DNA of 35,770 nt from Victivallales bacterium (GTDB lineage Bacteria; Verrucomicrobiota; Lentisphaeria; Oligosphaerales; Lenti-02). The translations under genes and the position numbers were made by a program. Location of the stretch: the NCBI GenBank assembly GCA_003245525.1, contig QKCY01000205.1:1-35770 (forward strand), given 5' to 3'. How positions within the stretch are numbered: position 1 is the stretch's first letter; each line of letters opens with the position of its first letter. Below, in pieces: positions 34,540-35,770 of this stretch. The notes beneath the pieces are model-generated. The model worked only from the letters and a program-made list of their open reading frames with translations, searched no databases and was not told the origin of the DNA.

Positions 34540-35770
34540 CTACCGGCCTCCGGCCACCGTGATCCGCGCCACCCGGATCGAGTTGCGCTCGGTCCATACG
34601 GCCAACCTACCACGTTCCGCTGGCTTCTCCAGCTTCTGATCAATCACCGTTACCCCCTCGAAACGGACCCGAATCCGGTCCGCCTCCACCCAGGCTGCGA
34701 CCTCGTACCAATTATGGTGCAAGGTGTGCCCGGAAGGCATGCCAACGCCCTTGGCCTGGGCCACGAGCTGCCCGTCGCGCCACAGCTCCACGCCCCGGTC
34801 GCGGGCATTCATCGCGCGCACCGAAAATCCCCGGTCGAGATCGCTGCCATCGCCCGCCACCTGGAGGTTGAGGTCGCGGCCCCGGGTGTACTCCTCGCCG
34901 AAATAGTCGCGGGCACCCAGGGAGAGAACCGCGTTCACCGCATAGGGCGGCGTCAGTTCGTGGTCGTACCAGAGCGCACTGCGGGCATTCGTCTCGGTGC
35001 CCACCCAGTGCCATTCGGGATCGCAACTCCAGCGGGACAGGGGAATCCAGTTGCCGCCGCTCGGGGTCCACTCGGTCAGGCGGTCGGGAAAGACGTAGTC
35101 GTGCCAGGCCGGGGCCTCCACCGCCAGCCAGCGCTGGGGAGCTTCCGGCAGGGCCAACGTGGCCGCCTCGGCACTCCCCGGAATCCGCAGGCCGGGACTG
35201 GCGTCGTAGCGCAGTACCGCATCCCGATAGGTCGGCAGGACCAGTTCCACCGCCTGTTGCTCGCTGGCCGAAGCGCGCGCCAGCCAAGGCATGGCATAGA
35301 CCGTATACCGCTCGATGCCGTGCTGCCCCAACCCGCCCCAGGCGACGGGGCTGCCCTCCTCGCCCATGGCCCGATCCGTCTCCGGCAACAGCTTGGCCAC
35401 CGGGCAGACGGCCACATCGTCGAAGTAGGCTTCCCCTGCCGTCACCCCCAAGGCGAAGCGGCCGGTCAAGCTGGCGGGCCGGTCGGAGTCAAGGCGCAGA
35501 CAGCACTGGCCGTCGGCGAAACCGAACCAGGTATGGTCGCGCCCGAAGAGACTGAGTTGCCGCCACGCATCGGCGGCTTTGGGCGGCAGCGGTTGACTCA
35601 GCAACGTCTGGCCATCCTGTTCCAGCCGCAACGTTCCGGCCGGGGCCTCCCAGACCAACTGGATGGTCTGGCCGGTCTCGGTTGCAGCCCGCAACGCCAC
35701 CGTGCCGTTGGCCGAACGGGCGGCGGTCGACAGCCGGTAGCCGCTCCATTCCGGGTTCCCTCCCGTCAAC
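34540..35770 (-). CDS. LamG/DUF1080-like beta-sandwich protein, 5' end outside the window
   Basis: At least 409 residues are present; the reading frame runs off the right edge, so the N-terminus and any signal peptide are missing. Two concanavalin-like modules are suggested: one ends at AYFDDVAVCP (about 120 residues in), and one spans ~215-409, beginning WIPLSRWSCDPEWHWVG and ending GRLAVWTERNSIRVARITVAGG. Both endings are the typical last strands of LamG or DUF1080-like sandwich domains that bind or cleave glycans. A mid region carries YTVYAMPWLARAS. The leftmost TTG at 35767 cannot be trusted as a start. It is cotranscribed with the discoidin esterase five bases downstream, so a shared secreted glycan target is likely. 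Confidence 0.7.
   Translation of the reverse strand, partial: LTGGNPEWSGYRLSTAARSANGTVALRAATETGQTIQLVWEAPAGTLRLEQDGQTLLSQPLPPKAADAWRQLSLFGRDHTWFGFADGQCCLRLDSDRPASLTGRFALGVTAGEAYFDDVAVCPVAKLLPETDRAMGEEGSPVAWGGLGQHGIERYTVYAMPWLARASASEQQAVELVLPTYRDAVLRYDASPGLRIPGSAEAATLALPEAPQRWLAVEAPAWHDYVFPDRLTEWTPSGGNWIPLSRWSCDPEWHWVGTETNARSALWYDHELTPPYAVNAVLSLGARDYFGEEYTRGRDLNLQVAGDGSDLDRGFSVRAMNARDRGVELWRDGQLVAQAKGVGMPSGHTLHHNWYEVAAWVEADRIRVRFEGVTVIDQKLEKPAERGRLAVWTERNSIRVARITVAGGR

Overview
The window is a gene-dense, GC-rich chromosomal segment of a diderm bacterium. It has about 25 protein-coding genes and no rRNA, tRNA, CRISPR array, prophage or insertion sequence that I can recognise. No gap between genes exceeds about 300 bases. 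Three features point, as inference, to the PVC group (Lentisphaerota or Kiritimatiellota type, less likely another deep-branching diderm phylum). These are a ~700-residue protein with a GreA module only at its C-terminus (an architecture known from Chlamydiae and relatives), a fused SecDF, and many glycoside-degradation and Gfo/Idh/MocA genes. No single gene settles the taxonomy.

Layout. 1-2791, minus strand: a Na/Pi cotransporter with a PhoU-like tail, with a PHO-box-like repeat array upstream, and an ankyrin-repeat protein. 3080-4669, plus: a GAF-AAA-Fis sigma-54 activator whose stop codon overlaps that of the convergent Gfo/Idh/MocA oxidoreductase (4666-5724, minus). 5976-7286, plus: a GH29 alpha-L-fucosidase, separated by terminator and REP-like hairpins from a second oxidoreductase (7393-8445, minus). 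8653-15196, plus: a probable long operon of a PSP1/RicT-like protein, an O-antigen ligase-like protein, aroQ, accB, accC, an Asp23/YqhY protein and an AmaP-like membrane protein. The aroQ-accB-accC-asp23 order recalls Bacillus. 15227-15919, minus: an excisionase-type HTH fused to a PTS EIIA(Ntr) domain. 16055-18921, plus: a tightly packed trio of a membrane-anchored GspE/PilB-type ATPase, a CvpA-like membrane protein and a VOC protein. 18972-20822, minus: an NAD-dependent epimerase and a secreted LysM-like protein. 21009-23938, plus: a GH2 beta-mannosidase overlapping a small RuvC-like protein. 23939-24186 is a hairpin-rich spacer. 24187-28262, minus: the GreA fusion, a small lipoprotein candidate and an NtrC-type response regulator. 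28516-31737, plus: yajC and secDF. 32006-35770, minus: a degenerate-receiver/zinc-ribbon membrane protein, a discoidin plus alpha/beta-hydrolase esterase, and the truncated end of a LamG/DUF1080-like protein.

How the genes fit together. The fucosidase, mannosidase, two sugar-type oxidoreductases, epimerase and discoidin esterase suggest use of complex glycans. They are scattered rather than built into a SusCD-type locus. The central operon joins membrane-lipid precursor supply (AccB/AccC), chorismate synthesis (AroQ), envelope glycan assembly (O-antigen ligase) and an Asp23-AmaP pair that in Gram-positives sits at the membrane. YajC and SecDF serve Sec export. The less familiar candidates are the signal-peptide-bearing secretion-type ATPase and its two coupled neighbours, and the degenerate-receiver/TM/zinc-ribbon protein.
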